Positions 59,401 through 64,000 of a stretch of DNA of 64,000 nt are shown in pieces. The stretch comes from Cladocopium goreaui. Taxonomy: Eukaryota > Sar > Dinophyceae > Suessiales > Symbiodiniaceae. The DNA is taken from contig CAMXCT020002001.1 in assembly GCA_947184155.2 (NCBI GenBank), positions 10,001 through 74,000 on the forward strand, given 5' to 3'. The notes beneath the pieces were generated by a model, which searched no databases, had not been told where the DNA came from, and saw only the letters and a program-made list of their open reading frames with translations. A program made the position numbers and the translations under genes. How positions within the stretch are numbered: the stretch's first letter is position 1; the number at the start of each line of letters is the position of its first letter.

Positions 59401-62400
59401 GGAATGATACACTGGCTAACTATCAATAAACATCCCAGCAACCCCCAGCAACCCATCCATTCCCTGCGTTTAGCACGTCGTTTACGATGCGTAGACTCCA
59501 TGCATGGTGCTTCCCATCCTGGCTTCACAACTGACGTCAACTGGGTTATGAAAGAGTGTAGCCGCGCCCCAAATCCATTGGCTAATCACTGGGTTCTCCC
59601 TCTTCAATGGACACTTAGGGTACATCCCATTTTCAGACCCCAACTGTCCATCCACCGTAGAAGTCAACTTGGGAGAAGCATCTTGACCTTCAATCAGCTC
59701 AAAATGATCCGATCTTGTCTGCTAAATCCAGTTGCTGAGTTCAGGAATCGCAGTTTTCCTTAAGGTGGGGTCCAGAAAATTATAGAATGATTAGGCCCAA
59801 CAAATGAGGTTGGGGTACCTTGTTTTCAAACAAACTCACGTGGGGAATATCACCAACATGGATTGAAGCCATGTAGTGCCAGGATATATCAGTTTCTTGA
59901 CATCAGCCATTGATGAAATGGATACAATTCACCAACATTTGATTGCTGGACACAGCCTTTCTGCAGCAGTAGCCCTTATTCATTCAAAAATACTTTCAGG
60001 AAATATAAAATCCACAACGTTCTTACAGGGGTCCAGCCGCAAAAACCTGATACAACAAATGCCTTTCCTTTCCTTGCTTCCTTTCTTTCCCTTCTTTCTT
60101 ACTCCTATTTCCTAATCTTTCTTCCTTTTTTCCTTTTCTTCATTCCTTCCTTTCTTTGTTGAACTCTTTCTTTCTTTGACCAGTTCTTTCTGTTTTTTGT
60201 TTGTCTGTTGTTCTTTTCATTGCATATTATTGCATTAATTGCATCTGAGGTGCCATTAGGCTTCCTCCCAGTGCGTGGAAGGCGGTTCTTGGAGAACTTG
60301 AGATCCAAGGCAATTGGTGGCAGCATGCGATGCACAAACACAATGGAGTTCTTGGGTCGAAGCACGGCCGTAGCACTCCTGTCAGCATCACCGAAGGGCG
60401 CAGACCTTTGGCTGCAATCCGCTGTGAAGAAGGCCACATGTGGTGCCAGAGCTGCGACCTCCTCCTTCACCTCTGCTTCCTTCAATTCCTGGGCTTGTAG
60501 CTGGCGTAGCTCTTCTTGCGCGGCCTCCAGCTCCATTTCCCTGGGCTGAAAACCAGGTCCCCTCTGTGAAAGCTGTTGTTTCAAACAGCCCAGCTGTTGT
60601 TGTGCGCTTCGTTCTTCTTGGTTGTTTGCTTCTTTCGGAGTGAATGGCTGATTTGGGCTTGAAGGGCTTAGGTTTTCATTTATTCCCCCCCATTGCGACA
60701 TATGAAAGACAAGCCAGGCTTACCCTCCGGTAAACGTTTACATAACTATGGAAAATCACCATGTTCTATGGCCAATTCAACTATGTCTACGGCCATTTTC
60801 AATAGCAAAGTGAAAACGTTTACCAGAGGGTACACAAATCGGATTGAGCCACGCGGATTGAGCCACGCCGCCAGCCCTCGTCGCCCTCAACCGTCCTCCC
60901 AATCACCAGGCCCCAATGCATCGACAGGCTGGCACAGATGGCAAGAAAAATTAAGGTTTGGAGAGAAATTGATTTCAATCAGTAAATAATTACTTCAATA
61001 CTCGGCTGGAATATCATCCCAAAACTGAAATATGGACAAGTGGATAAATAATTACTAAAAATTGCGAATATGATATTTATTCAATATATATATATATATA
61101 TGTATTGTATATTATTGTATATTGTGGGTTTCCAAAGTCATGGAGGTACCCCGCTGGATGGTTTATTTCACATCCGGTGTTTTAGTGGATGATTGAGGAG
61201 TACCCCATGACTTGGGAAACCTCTATGTTAATATACTAAACAAGTATTGGATCAGACTATTAGTATAGCTCCAATGATACTGACATACTTATCTGGTTAG
61301 TGGTTTCAACCCCTCTGAAAAATATGAGTTCGTCAGTTGGGATGATGATTATCCCATATGTTAAATGGAAAGTCATAAACTTCCATGGTTCCAAACCGCC
61401 AACCATTTATTGTTTCCACCTGAACTACTACTATGTTCAGTTACCAGTGGTTAAATCTTCATCGATTGCTTGGATCCCACCATTTCTGGGTCATGCTCAT
61501 CTCCCATGAAGGTGATCTCCATGGTCTGTTCGAAGCCATGGTTTTCTCCCCATCAAATGGCCATTTTTTCATAGGGAAAATCATGATCAACCAATGGATC
61601 TAGGGCTACCCTATTTTCAGAGAAATCCGTTTGCAAATCTACAGTGTATTGCAAGAGATTTGAAATAATTTGGGGATGGGTCAAAACCAATGGTACCCCA
61701 TGTTTGTTCACATCAAAATAGCTGGTAAATGGATGTGAATAACCCCTTAAAAATGGTATGTATAGGTATTGATCCATACCCATTTGAAATGATTTGAAGT
61801 AGTAATCTCTGGTAATCTCTTGCAATTATGTATCATCCTTTTCATGGCTAAAAACACCCACTGTATGAAAAACAAAATGCAGGGTATAGTAGCCACCCAA
61901 AAGATAGAAACATAAACAATAACAATGCCAGTAGGATTTTTCTTTTCTTTGTACAGAGATTTCTTACAAGGGGGTACCCCAAAATTTCAAATCATGATTT
62001 GGGGATGATTTTGGGGTAACAATCCTCTTGAAGAAATATCTTCTGGTAACATGCCTTTCGATTTTTCCATTTATTTCGGGGATCTCCCAGCTTGTCACAT
62101 TTGATTTAGGCTATCTCTTAAATTCCCATTAGGGCCTGAACAAAATCACCATATGAGTTGGCTTAATTCCTTGAAACTCCCGATTAAAATGTTCATTCAT
62201 GAGGGATTTATGTATCCATACCAAACACAAATCGATGGATATGAACCTGGCCACCAGAAGTTGTAATTATAGATTACTATGTTGTCGTCTAAACTATCTA
62301 TATCATTACCCTCTGGTAAACAAACAAAAAACTACGGAAAATCAACATTTTTCATGGATAAATCAACCATAAATGCCCTTTTTCAATAGCAAACTGTTTG

Positions 62401-63237
62401 TTTACCAGAGGGTATCATCATAAGTGATAAGTAGATTATTCATAATGAATGACATTTTTACATCATGTACCGTATTTTTTTCTTTAACCATGAGTGGGTG
62501 AAGTGAATTCATTGTGTTTCCACCAGGTACTCACCAAAAAAACAGATAACCACACCCTATGGAAACACTTATCTTCCTCTCGGAAGAACTTGGGTCTGTT
62601 TTGGGACGTAAAGTCTCTTCGAGAAGAAGGAGGCCTTTGGATCCATAGGATATTGATCTTCCTGAACTTGTAAGTTAGGATATATATATAATATACATAT
62701 TATATATATATGTAATATATATAATATATATAAATATATTATATTATATATTATATATATTATATATTATATGTATATATATATGTATATATATATTATA
62801 TTATATATTATATATTATATATTATATATTATATATTATATTTATATATATATGGATATATCCATATATGGATGTGTACTATGACTATACATGTTTTTTT
62901 CTTTTTTAGTGCGGGGGATCCCCAAGTCACCATAGGTTTCAAGTTCTAAGTCATGGTCATTCATCACTTGGATGATTTGGAGGTACACCCATGAGAAAAC
63001 GAAAACCCCATCAATGTTTCATATTTGGGTGTGTCTGAATATAGGGTATATTCCCAAACAAATAGCCATTTAATAGGGATAATGATCATTAACCATTGGC
63101 TTTAGGGGTACACGATTTTCAGACACACCCATTTCACCTATGGGTATTTGTAGGGGATTTTGGGGGTATCATATCACTGTTGTTTTTCAGATCATAGCCT
63201 CATTCTCAATCACCGCGTAGCGGAAGCCGTGGCGAGC
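32461..63237 (-). CDS. ZNG1: CobW/COG0523 (ZNG1-type) metallochaperone GTPase gene, 15 exons, 5' end outside the window
   Basis: The reading order on the minus strand is 63237 down to 32461. Exon peptides give the whole family signature in order: VIENE/VGQIGID (switch region), NGCLCC (CXCC metal site), ETTGLADPGP, LDG-type VDGVLTLVD, AFADKVLLNK/VD (NKxD guanine-specificity motif split across an intron), a His-rich loop, then the CobW C-terminal domain (DLYRYK/GVV, VLQGVH, FIGRKLE). These proteins are GTPases that deliver metal, often zinc, to client enzymes. The exons total about 1.15 kb spread over 31 kb. The Walker A exon was not found and should lie beyond 64000. Eight introns are GT-AG and six GC-AG. 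The introns hold most of the MITEs of the window. The symbol denotes family likeness, not proven orthology. Confidence 0.9.
33218..33277 (-). CDS. ZNG1-type gene, exon 14 as counted in the window
   Basis: Twenty codons reading DMCEFEPRGDWTNSPTLSQL between a CAG acceptor and a GTAGGG donor. It continues VLQGVH of the previous exon, where relatives have an acidic segment ending in Trp. Confidence 0.65.
33395..33622. repeat. MITE family L copy 1 (about 220 bp)
   Basis: Ends 'ggataatcatccataa' on both sides in inverse orientation. The interior contains 'aaaccaccccgttttttgatgg' and 'ccacatccgattatcagtat'. The other copy, in opposite orientation, is at 37402-37613. Confidence 0.7.
33626..33745. 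repeat. MITE family C copy 3, right end lost
   Basis: Starts TACAGGATGGGGCCCCCAGT. The right terminal repeat is missing. Confidence 0.55.
33833..33944. repeat. MITE family A copy 6
   Basis: Complete copy. Confidence 0.8.
34253..34362. repeat. MITE family A copy 7
   Basis: Left end complete; the right end stops at AAACCACCA. Confidence 0.75.
34430..34747. repeat. MITE family C copy 4, disrupted
   Basis: The right end GGGGCCCCATCTTGTA is clear at 34731-34747. The interior is longer than in other copies, probably because of an insertion or a fusion of two copies. Confidence 0.45.
35273..35335 (-). CDS. ZNG1-type gene, exon 13
   Basis: Twenty-one codons: GVVCIKESSGLLRRAVLQGV then H. It follows DLYRYK in phase 0, giving the family motif YRxKGhhxh...QGVH of the CobW C-terminal domain. 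The donor is GTGCCA. Confidence 0.9.
35437..35473. repeat. (GAT)n microsatellite
   Basis: About twelve GAT units. Confidence 0.95.
35619..35715. repeat. MITE family A copy 8
   Basis: Complete copy. Confidence 0.8.
36043..36155. repeat. MITE family F copy 2 (inverse)
   Basis: Opposite orientation to the copies at 5950, 51649 and 61675. Confidence 0.65.
36430..36650. other. GC-richer island in an intron, function unknown
   Basis: Plus reads THLEFLQEPFFSDLEEDVLE; minus reads NTMNVQIRNGFARHFETSSS. Neither matches the CobW family, whose flanking exons already join across this stretch. It is possibly an exon of something else or a decayed repeat. Confidence 0.25.
36819..36935. repeat. MITE family E copy 1
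   Basis: Family E starts ATCAATGGGAATTTCAGGA and ends GGATCCTGGAATTCCCATTGAT, with GGAGGTAC/GTACCTCC inner arms and 'aaaatatggccttatatggta' inside. Confidence 0.75.
37246..37398. repeat. MITE family C copy 5
   Basis: Complete; starts TACAGGATGGGTCCCCCC and ends GGGGGCCCCATCCTGTA. The internal sequence is longer than in copy 1. Confidence 0.7.
37402..37613. repeat. MITE family L copy 2 (inverse)
   Basis: Inverse of the element at 33395-33622, including 'atactgataatcggatgtgg' and 'acacggggtggtttatgatt'. Confidence 0.7.
37677..37727 (-). CDS. ZNG1-type gene, exon 12
   Basis: Seventeen codons, VMNALRAEHAVDLYRYK, ending AAG before a GCGAAG donor. It matches the helix and the 'hYRxK' strand of the CobW C-terminal domain. 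The frame is open a little upstream, so the acceptor could lie before 'ggcacgaag'. One short piece between this and exon 11 may still be missing. Confidence 0.85.
37788..37935. repeat. MITE family E copy 2
   Basis: Right half as in copy 1; the left terminal bases have diverged. Confidence 0.7.
38560..38760. other. GC-richer island in intron, unassigned
   Basis: Plus reads LCLRLSKSLQHQRFVENKAW then RALLLRRGVSMT; minus frames are also open. I searched it for the missing start of the CobW C-terminal domain and found no match. Confidence 0.2.
39216..39361 (-). CDS. ZNG1-type gene, exon 11, histidine-rich loop
   Basis: Reads DVSRPSKRPKHGDHGDHGDH, then a run of HGHGDG-like units (about eleven His in 28 residues), then GEETKFRHDTG. 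A His-rich segment between the GTPase and C-terminal domains is typical of COG0523 proteins and is thought to bind metal. At DNA level it is a CATGGCCACGG-type tandem repeat, so its length may vary. The other strand and frames give Ala/Val/Met low-complexity artefacts. Confidence 0.85.
39478..39550. repeat. MITE family A copy 9, truncated
   Basis: The left half only. Confidence 0.65.
39668..39786. repeat. MITE family A copy 10
   Basis: Complete copy. Confidence 0.8.
40150..40283. repeat. MITE family C copy 6
   Basis: Left end GTGGGGCCCGC; right end GGGGGCTCCACATTATAG. Decayed. Confidence 0.55.
40470..40850 (-). other. exon-like stretch in intron, unassigned
   Basis: Minus frames read HNIHEKGLTVHITISKSGAV and VADPEVHITAAESSGSDVTV. 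The CobW exons on both sides join without it, so it is either an intronic relic or alternative sequence. Confidence 0.25.
41018..41285. repeat. MITE family C copy 7 carrying a nested element
   Basis: Family C ends (AATGTGGGGCCCCCCAG ... GGGGGGCC) are separated by a different hairpin element at 41077-41199. Confidence 0.6.
41077..41199. repeat. nested hairpin element (ACTTAGATGGGCC family)
   Basis: The left arm ACTTAGATGGGCCACGG faces the inverse CCACGGCCCATCTAAGT. It is flanked by TA on both sides. A partial relative occurs at about 32891-32925. Confidence 0.7.
41422..41527. repeat. MITE family A copy 11
   Basis: Complete copy. Confidence 0.8.
42213..42340. repeat. conserved repeat family D copy 2
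   Basis: Near-complete, with ATTGCCAATCTTAGATACC and a final 'tccatgtaagatca'. Confidence 0.7.
42567..42646 (-). CDS. ZNG1-type gene, exon 10
   Basis: Reads PKEIPLDELLSMESFSLEKV then LEESLD, between acceptor 'gcgccag' and a GC donor (a/gctggt). It corresponds to the 'hxLxxLLxxxxFxLxxhLE' stretch just before the His-rich loop. Confidence 0.85.
43589..43637 (-). CDS. ZNG1-type gene, exon 9
   Basis: Reads GMNGICPMLRCSLSK (with split codons at both ends) and matches the family's 'hNxxAxhhxxxxxxV' strand. Acceptor 'cccag', donor GTCTGC. Confidence 0.8.
43665..43797. repeat. MITE family C copy 8
   Basis: Starts GGATGGGGCCCCAGT; right end GGCGGGCCC. Decayed. Confidence 0.5.
44350..45255. repeat. 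region with dispersed GCCTACGC motif
   Basis: About fifteen copies of GCCTACGC or close variants (TCTACGC, TTACGC) are scattered at irregular spacing in three clusters: 44365-44555, 44846-44890 and 45185-45255. It lies within an intron of the ZNG1-type gene. Several frames are open across it on both strands, but no domain was recognised. Confidence 0.6.
45694..45742 (-). CDS. ZNG1-type gene, exon 8
   Basis: Reads VDAAGLEQVAKVEETI plus a split Arg codon. The initial VD completes the NKxD guanine-recognition motif begun in exon 7. Acceptor 'cctcag', donor GTGGCT. Confidence 0.85.
45872..46006. repeat. MITE family C copy 9
   Basis: Complete; a further partial right half lies just upstream at about 45790-45870. 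Confidence 0.7.
46010..46166. repeat. MITE family E copy 3
   Basis: Complete, with GGATCCTAAAATGGAGGTAC and its inverse. Confidence 0.75.
46204..46331. repeat. MITE family C copy 10
   Basis: Complete; starts TACAAGGTGGTGCCCCC, ends GGGGCACCACCTTGTA. Confidence 0.75.
46790..46901. repeat. MITE family B copy 5
   Basis: Complete with a slightly diverged right arm. AT-rich 'atatcaatatatatt' repeats follow to about 47000. Confidence 0.7.
47164..47217 (-). CDS. ZNG1-type gene, exon 7
   Basis: Eighteen codons, VNLAVSQVAFADKVLLNK. AFADKVLLNK is the G4 region (NKxD) of the GTPase domain. Acceptor 'tagaaag', donor GCGCCA directly after the Lys codon. Confidence 0.92.
47243..47363. repeat. MITE family C copy 11
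   Basis: Complete; the right end reads GGGGGGCATACATTGTA. Confidence 0.7.
48415..48522. repeat. MITE family A copy 12
   Basis: Complete copy. Confidence 0.8.
48608..48732. repeat. MITE family C copy 12
   Basis: Complete; starts TACAAGGTGGTGCCCC, ends GGGGCACCATCCTGTA. Confidence 0.75.
49274..49375. repeat. conserved repeat family D copy 3
   Basis: Shorter copy with the same start and core. Confidence 0.7.
49620..49703 (-). CDS. ZNG1-type gene, exon 6
   Basis: Reads VDGVLTLVDTVHFLQQLQRD and then a GC-rich stretch. It matches the family motif LDGhhTVVDxxhxxxxL. Acceptor 'cctcag'; the donor GCACCA after AGG is the phase-compatible choice, but other positions are possible. Confidence 0.9.
49975..50092. 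repeat. MITE family G copy 2
   Basis: GCGGATGGTTGCGAAATCCT faces the inverse AGGATTTCGCAACCATCCAC. A partial relative is at about 46470-46530. Confidence 0.75.
50111..50275. repeat. conserved repeat family D copy 4
   Basis: Start, core and end all present, with about 45 extra bases before the final 'aaagtatccatgtaagattg'. Confidence 0.7.
50813..50914. repeat. MITE family A copy 13
   Basis: Starts CTGCTTGGTGG; otherwise complete. Confidence 0.75.
51007..51059 (-). CDS. ZNG1-type gene, exon 5
   Basis: Reads PVCKTFYADPELRMRTR after a split Gly codon. It completes GLADPGP and continues into VDGVLTLVD. Acceptor 'gagcgcag', donor GCTACT. Confidence 0.88.
51369..51496. repeat. MITE family C copy 13
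   Basis: Complete; TACAATGTGGGGCCCCC and its inverse. Confidence 0.75.
51649..51755. repeat. MITE family F copy 3
   Basis: Complete, same orientation as copy 1. Confidence 0.65.
51819..51985. repeat. MITE family E copy 4
   Basis: Complete with an extended interior containing its own inverted 'ggccaaaaatata'. Confidence 0.7.
52504..52565 (-). CDS. ZNG1-type gene, exon 4
   Basis: Reads VNSDRVLDGILIETTGLADP, the 'hLIETTGLADPGP' (G3-like) motif of COG0523 GTPases, ending in a split Gly codon before a GTGCAA donor. The acceptor is CAG/G, leaving one base that does not fit the phase of exon 3, so that junction is uncertain by one or two bases. Confidence 0.9.
53050..53180. repeat. degenerate tandem repeat, TTTTGGATGA units
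   Basis: About ten variants of TTTTGGATGA(C/T)TTGTGGATGA. The His/Pro/Ser-rich minus frames come from this repeat. Confidence 0.75.
53285..53385. repeat. MITE family A copy 14
   Basis: Complete copy. Confidence 0.8.
53739..53835. repeat. MITE family B copy 6, right end lost
   Basis: Starts TATCCTCTGGTTATTTAAC. Confidence 0.55.
53898..54002. repeat. MITE family B copy 7
   Basis: Complete copy. Confidence 0.75.
54261..54375. repeat. MITE family B copy 8
   Basis: Complete; the right end reads TTACCAGAGCGTA. Confidence 0.7.
54412..54475. repeat. MITE family A copy 15, right half
   Basis: The right half with an intact AAACCACCAACCAG end. Confidence 0.65.
54666..54786. repeat. conserved repeat family D copy 5
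   Basis: Complete, ending 'ccatgtaagattgacctag'. Confidence 0.7.
54790..54960. repeat. palindromic TAATGGTTAATAGTGACTA region
   Basis: Repeated 'gttaatagtgac' on the left faces 'gtcactattaac' on the right, a potential long hairpin. Confidence 0.6.
55029..55109 (-). CDS. ZNG1-type gene, exon 3, CXCC metal-binding motif
   Basis: Reads VVLLDNGCLCCTVRSDLVEA then VKQILLK. NGCLCCTVRxDL is the hallmark of COG0523 metallochaperones, where the three Cys bind metal. Acceptor 'ctccacag', donor GTGCCC after the Lys codon; the frame stays open for another 15 codons. Confidence 0.93.
55600..55775. repeat. region with dispersed GCTTCCGC motif
   Basis: Seven variants (GCTTCCGC, GCTTCTGC, GCTTTCGC) at irregular spacing, reminiscent of the GCCTACGC region at 44.4-45.3 kb. 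Confidence 0.5.
55850..56200 (-). CDS. unassigned open frame in an intron
   Basis: The minus strand reads MRGRYEGAARWRVYCTLQQL then QHMGYGSLYLAQTHKVLRGW and KLRSMHHVGLGGCEYIRSWM. It looks protein-like (Trp, Tyr, Gly spread evenly) and lacks internal repeats. Flanking CobW exons join without it, so it is probably an intronic relic or a captured fragment. Confidence 0.3.
56485..56595. repeat. MITE family B copy 9
   Basis: Variant with CACCCTCTGGTTATTTAAC and its inverse. Confidence 0.7.
56789..56902. repeat. MITE family B copy 10
   Basis: Complete; the left end reads TACCCCCTGGTC. Confidence 0.7.
57008..57114. repeat. MITE family A copy 16
   Basis: Complete; starts CTGGCTGGTGG. Confidence 0.75.
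57241..57367. repeat. MITE family B copy 11
   Basis: Variant ends TACCCTCTGGCTATGAC and GTCATAACCAGATGGTA. Confidence 0.7.
57503..57625. repeat. MITE family B copy 12 (inverse of copy 11)
   Basis: Same variant as copy 11 in opposite orientation; the two face each other with about 135 bp between. Confidence 0.7.
57797..57917. repeat. MITE family B copy 13
   Basis: Complete copy with an extra 'taagtattatttattaata' interior. Confidence 0.7.
57990..58036. repeat. CTCCT/TCC microsatellite
   Basis: (CTCCT)n followed by (CCT)n. Confidence 0.9.
58040..58166. repeat. three tandem 40-bp units
   Basis: Three copies of a unit containing CAGTGT, CCCTGCCGGACCTCAAC and GACC, the third diverged. Confidence 0.75.
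58169..58610 (+). repeat. 12-bp minisatellite encoding MPED/MPDR repeats
   Basis: About 36 units of 12 bp, all starting ATG(C/T)CA and continuing GAAGAT, GATAGA, AAACAT or similar. In one frame they read MPED, MPDR, MPKH and LPDR; a second strand frame reads ISSGILSG. It is embedded in a 288-codon plus frame (57985-58851) that also covers other simple repeats, so I treat it as a minisatellite in an intron, not a gene. Confidence 0.8.
58878..58977. repeat. MITE family B copy 14, right end lost
   Basis: Left end TACCCTCTGGCAAACTAAC; family C copy 14 starts directly after. Confidence 0.6.
58979..59113. repeat. MITE family C copy 14
   Basis: Complete; TACAGGATGGTGCCCCCC and inverse. Confidence 0.75.
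59178..59243 (-). CDS. ZNG1-type gene, exon 2
   Basis: Reads VGQIGIDNQLLDRSSMQRTS then ES. It joins VIENE of exon 1 to give the family's NExGxxGID motif. Acceptor 'tgttcag', donor GTGCGG. Confidence 0.9.
60056..60190. repeat. polypyrimidine (CT-rich) tract
   Basis: Long TTTCC/TTCTT-rich stretch. Confidence 0.9.
60200..60700 (-). CDS. unassigned open frame in an intron, coiled coil
   Basis: The minus strand reads PREMELEAAQEELRQLQAQE then LKEAEVKEEVAALAPHVAFF and DADRSATAVLRPKNSIVFVH. It has a clear heptad-like Leu/Ala/Glu helix followed by a compact segment. It lies between exons 1 and 2 of the ZNG1-type gene, which join without it. It may be a retroposed gene fragment. The product is not recognised. 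Confidence 0.35.
60721..60832. repeat. MITE family B copy 15
   Basis: Complete; variant with AAACGTTTAC near both ends. Confidence 0.75.
61084..61126. repeat. TA microsatellite
   Basis: (TA)n with tattgtatatt. Confidence 0.9.
61127..61226. repeat. hairpin element (GTCATGGAGGTACCCC family)
   Basis: 'ggtttccaaagtcatggagg' and 'taccccatgacttgggaaacc' are imperfect inverted ends of a 100-bp element; single copy in this window. Confidence 0.6.
61293..61405. repeat. MITE family A copy 17
   Basis: Complete; starts CTGGTTAGTGG. Confidence 0.75.
61675..61790. repeat. MITE family F copy 4
   Basis: Complete, same orientation as copies 1 and 3. Confidence 0.65.
62307..62414. repeat. MITE family B copy 16
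   Basis: Complete copy. Confidence 0.8.
62675..62865. repeat. long TA microsatellite
   Basis: Almost pure TA/TATAT sequence. Confidence 0.95.
62994..63130. repeat. hairpin element (GGGTGTGTCTGAAAAT family)
   Basis: 'gggtgtgtctgaatata' at the left faces 'gattttcagacacaccc' at the right. Confidence 0.65.
63199..63237 (-). CDS. ZNG1-type gene, exon 1 as counted in the window (39 nt)
   Basis: Thirteen codons, ARHGFRYAVIENE, between the acceptor 'aaatatcag' and a GC donor (gag/gctatg). It matches the beta-strand after Walker A (HGxRhAVIENE). The real first exons, with the GxxGxGKTT loop, lie to the right of this window. Confidence 0.88.
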
Positions 63238-63429
63238 CTGATATTTGCCGCGTCAGGGGCAGAAGCTGCACACATCAAGCAATGACCCAACCAGACATGG
63301 CTATTTTAATGGGATATTGGTGGGAAAATTGTCTTTAAACGCTGATGTAAATCTTTATTTGAATGGGGGTTTCTTGGGAAAAAATATGTAAATGGTAACG
63401 TAAACTGGAATGTAATTGGAAATAATGCA

Positions 63430-63700
63430 GCGAGAACGGGTCGGGGATTCTGTGCCAGTTTGTTCCCGTCCCTCTTCTACCGGCACCAGCGCGAAGCGCG
63501 TCCATCGGCAATGATGAGTCTGTGCGAGGCACTGAAGCAGCCACAGTAGCCACCCTGTCGCCAGCGAGTGCCCTGTCCGACTGTGAAGGCGCGTACTGAC
63601 CAGGCTTCATCTTTGAGCTTGTCATGCTCCCCATCTTTCCTGTTCCTGAGCCTCTTTCATCTCCAAGTATAGGGGTGACGTGCCCAGTGGGGCAACCTGT
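63430..63700 (-). other. GC-rich open frame, unassigned
   Basis: The minus strand reads GCPTGHVTPILGDERGSGTG then SKMKPGQYAPSQSDRALAGD and RVATVAASVPRTDSSLPMDA. It is coding-like in composition but cannot be placed in the CobW family next to exon 1. It may be an unrelated relic. Confidence 0.25.
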
Positions 63701-63836
63701 ACATGATATAACATGATATAACCATTGCAACATGTTTCAAGTGTGAATCACGAGCGCGATCCAAAGTGGTAATTTCTATCTGCAAACGTTGCAACTCTTG
63801 GCTTCTACCTTTCGTGCGGAAACTTTAGACAGTCAG

Positions 63837-63946
63837 TACCCTCTGGTAAACAAACAGTTTGCTATTGAAAATGACCATAGAAATAGTGGATTTACCCATT
63901 AAAAATGGTGATTGTCCATCTTTTTTTGTATGTTTACCAGAGGGTA
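63837..63946. repeat. MITE family B copy 17
   Basis: Complete copy at the right edge of the window. Confidence 0.8.
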
Positions 63947-64000
63947 ATCATCAGTAAACCCATGTTTCATTATTGGAGTGCACTGCAGCCACAACCGGGG

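Noticed and set aside
63620..63665. GSGTGK as the Walker A motif of the ZNG1-type gene
   Set aside because: It is followed by Met instead of Thr/Ser, lacks the GxxGxGKTT context, and does not join exon 1 in the family order.

Overview
The window reads as nuclear DNA of a dinoflagellate alga. The evidence is a host gene cut into exons of 39-146 nt separated by kilobase introns, 6 of 14 inferred introns with GC-AG ends, and repeat-encoded proteins of a type familiar from dinoflagellate genomes. No prokaryotic gene organisation, rRNA, tRNA or CRISPR array was seen. The species cannot be named from sequence alone.

Layout. (1) 1-6650: non-coding flank with MITE-like hairpin repeats, AT-rich microsatellites and a few exon-like pieces on the minus strand. 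(2) 6651-31254: a Ty1/copia-type LTR retrotransposon. Its two 144-bp LTRs are identical, it has a 5-bp target duplication (ATGGG), a primer-binding site, gag, and a long pol frame with protease, a methyltransferase-like domain, integrase, reverse transcriptase and RNase H. (3) Inside it, 8243-24603 is a second element of about 16.36 kb with 40-bp terminal inverted repeats, inserted at the gag-pol junction. It has genes on the minus strand: a transposase-like protein near its left end and, further right, many exons including a second, different methyltransferase-like domain. (4) 31255-32460: MITE-rich spacer. (5) 32461-63237 and beyond the right edge: one minus-strand gene for a CobW/COG0523 (ZNG1-type) metallochaperone GTPase. 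I read 15 exons that together cover nearly the whole family domain except the Walker A region, which must lie to the right of position 64000. (6) The introns of this gene and the flanks are crowded with at least ten families of short inverted-repeat elements plus tandem repeats.

How it fits together. The MITEs are old, dispersed residents of the introns and flanks. The copia element is young, and the 16-kb element landed in it later still. Removing 8243-24605 leaves one copy of a TT duplication and puts gag and pol in register, so the insertion explains why gag and pol lie 16 kb apart. Both mobile elements carry a methyltransferase-fold-like domain. The copia element also has two stretches where a second frame, overlapping pol, has the better coding signal; one of these encodes a GRF zinc finger. 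Exon boundaries in the ZNG1-type gene are inferred from protein-family continuity and AG acceptors, so they may be off by a few bases. The exon models inside the 16-kb element are much less certain.
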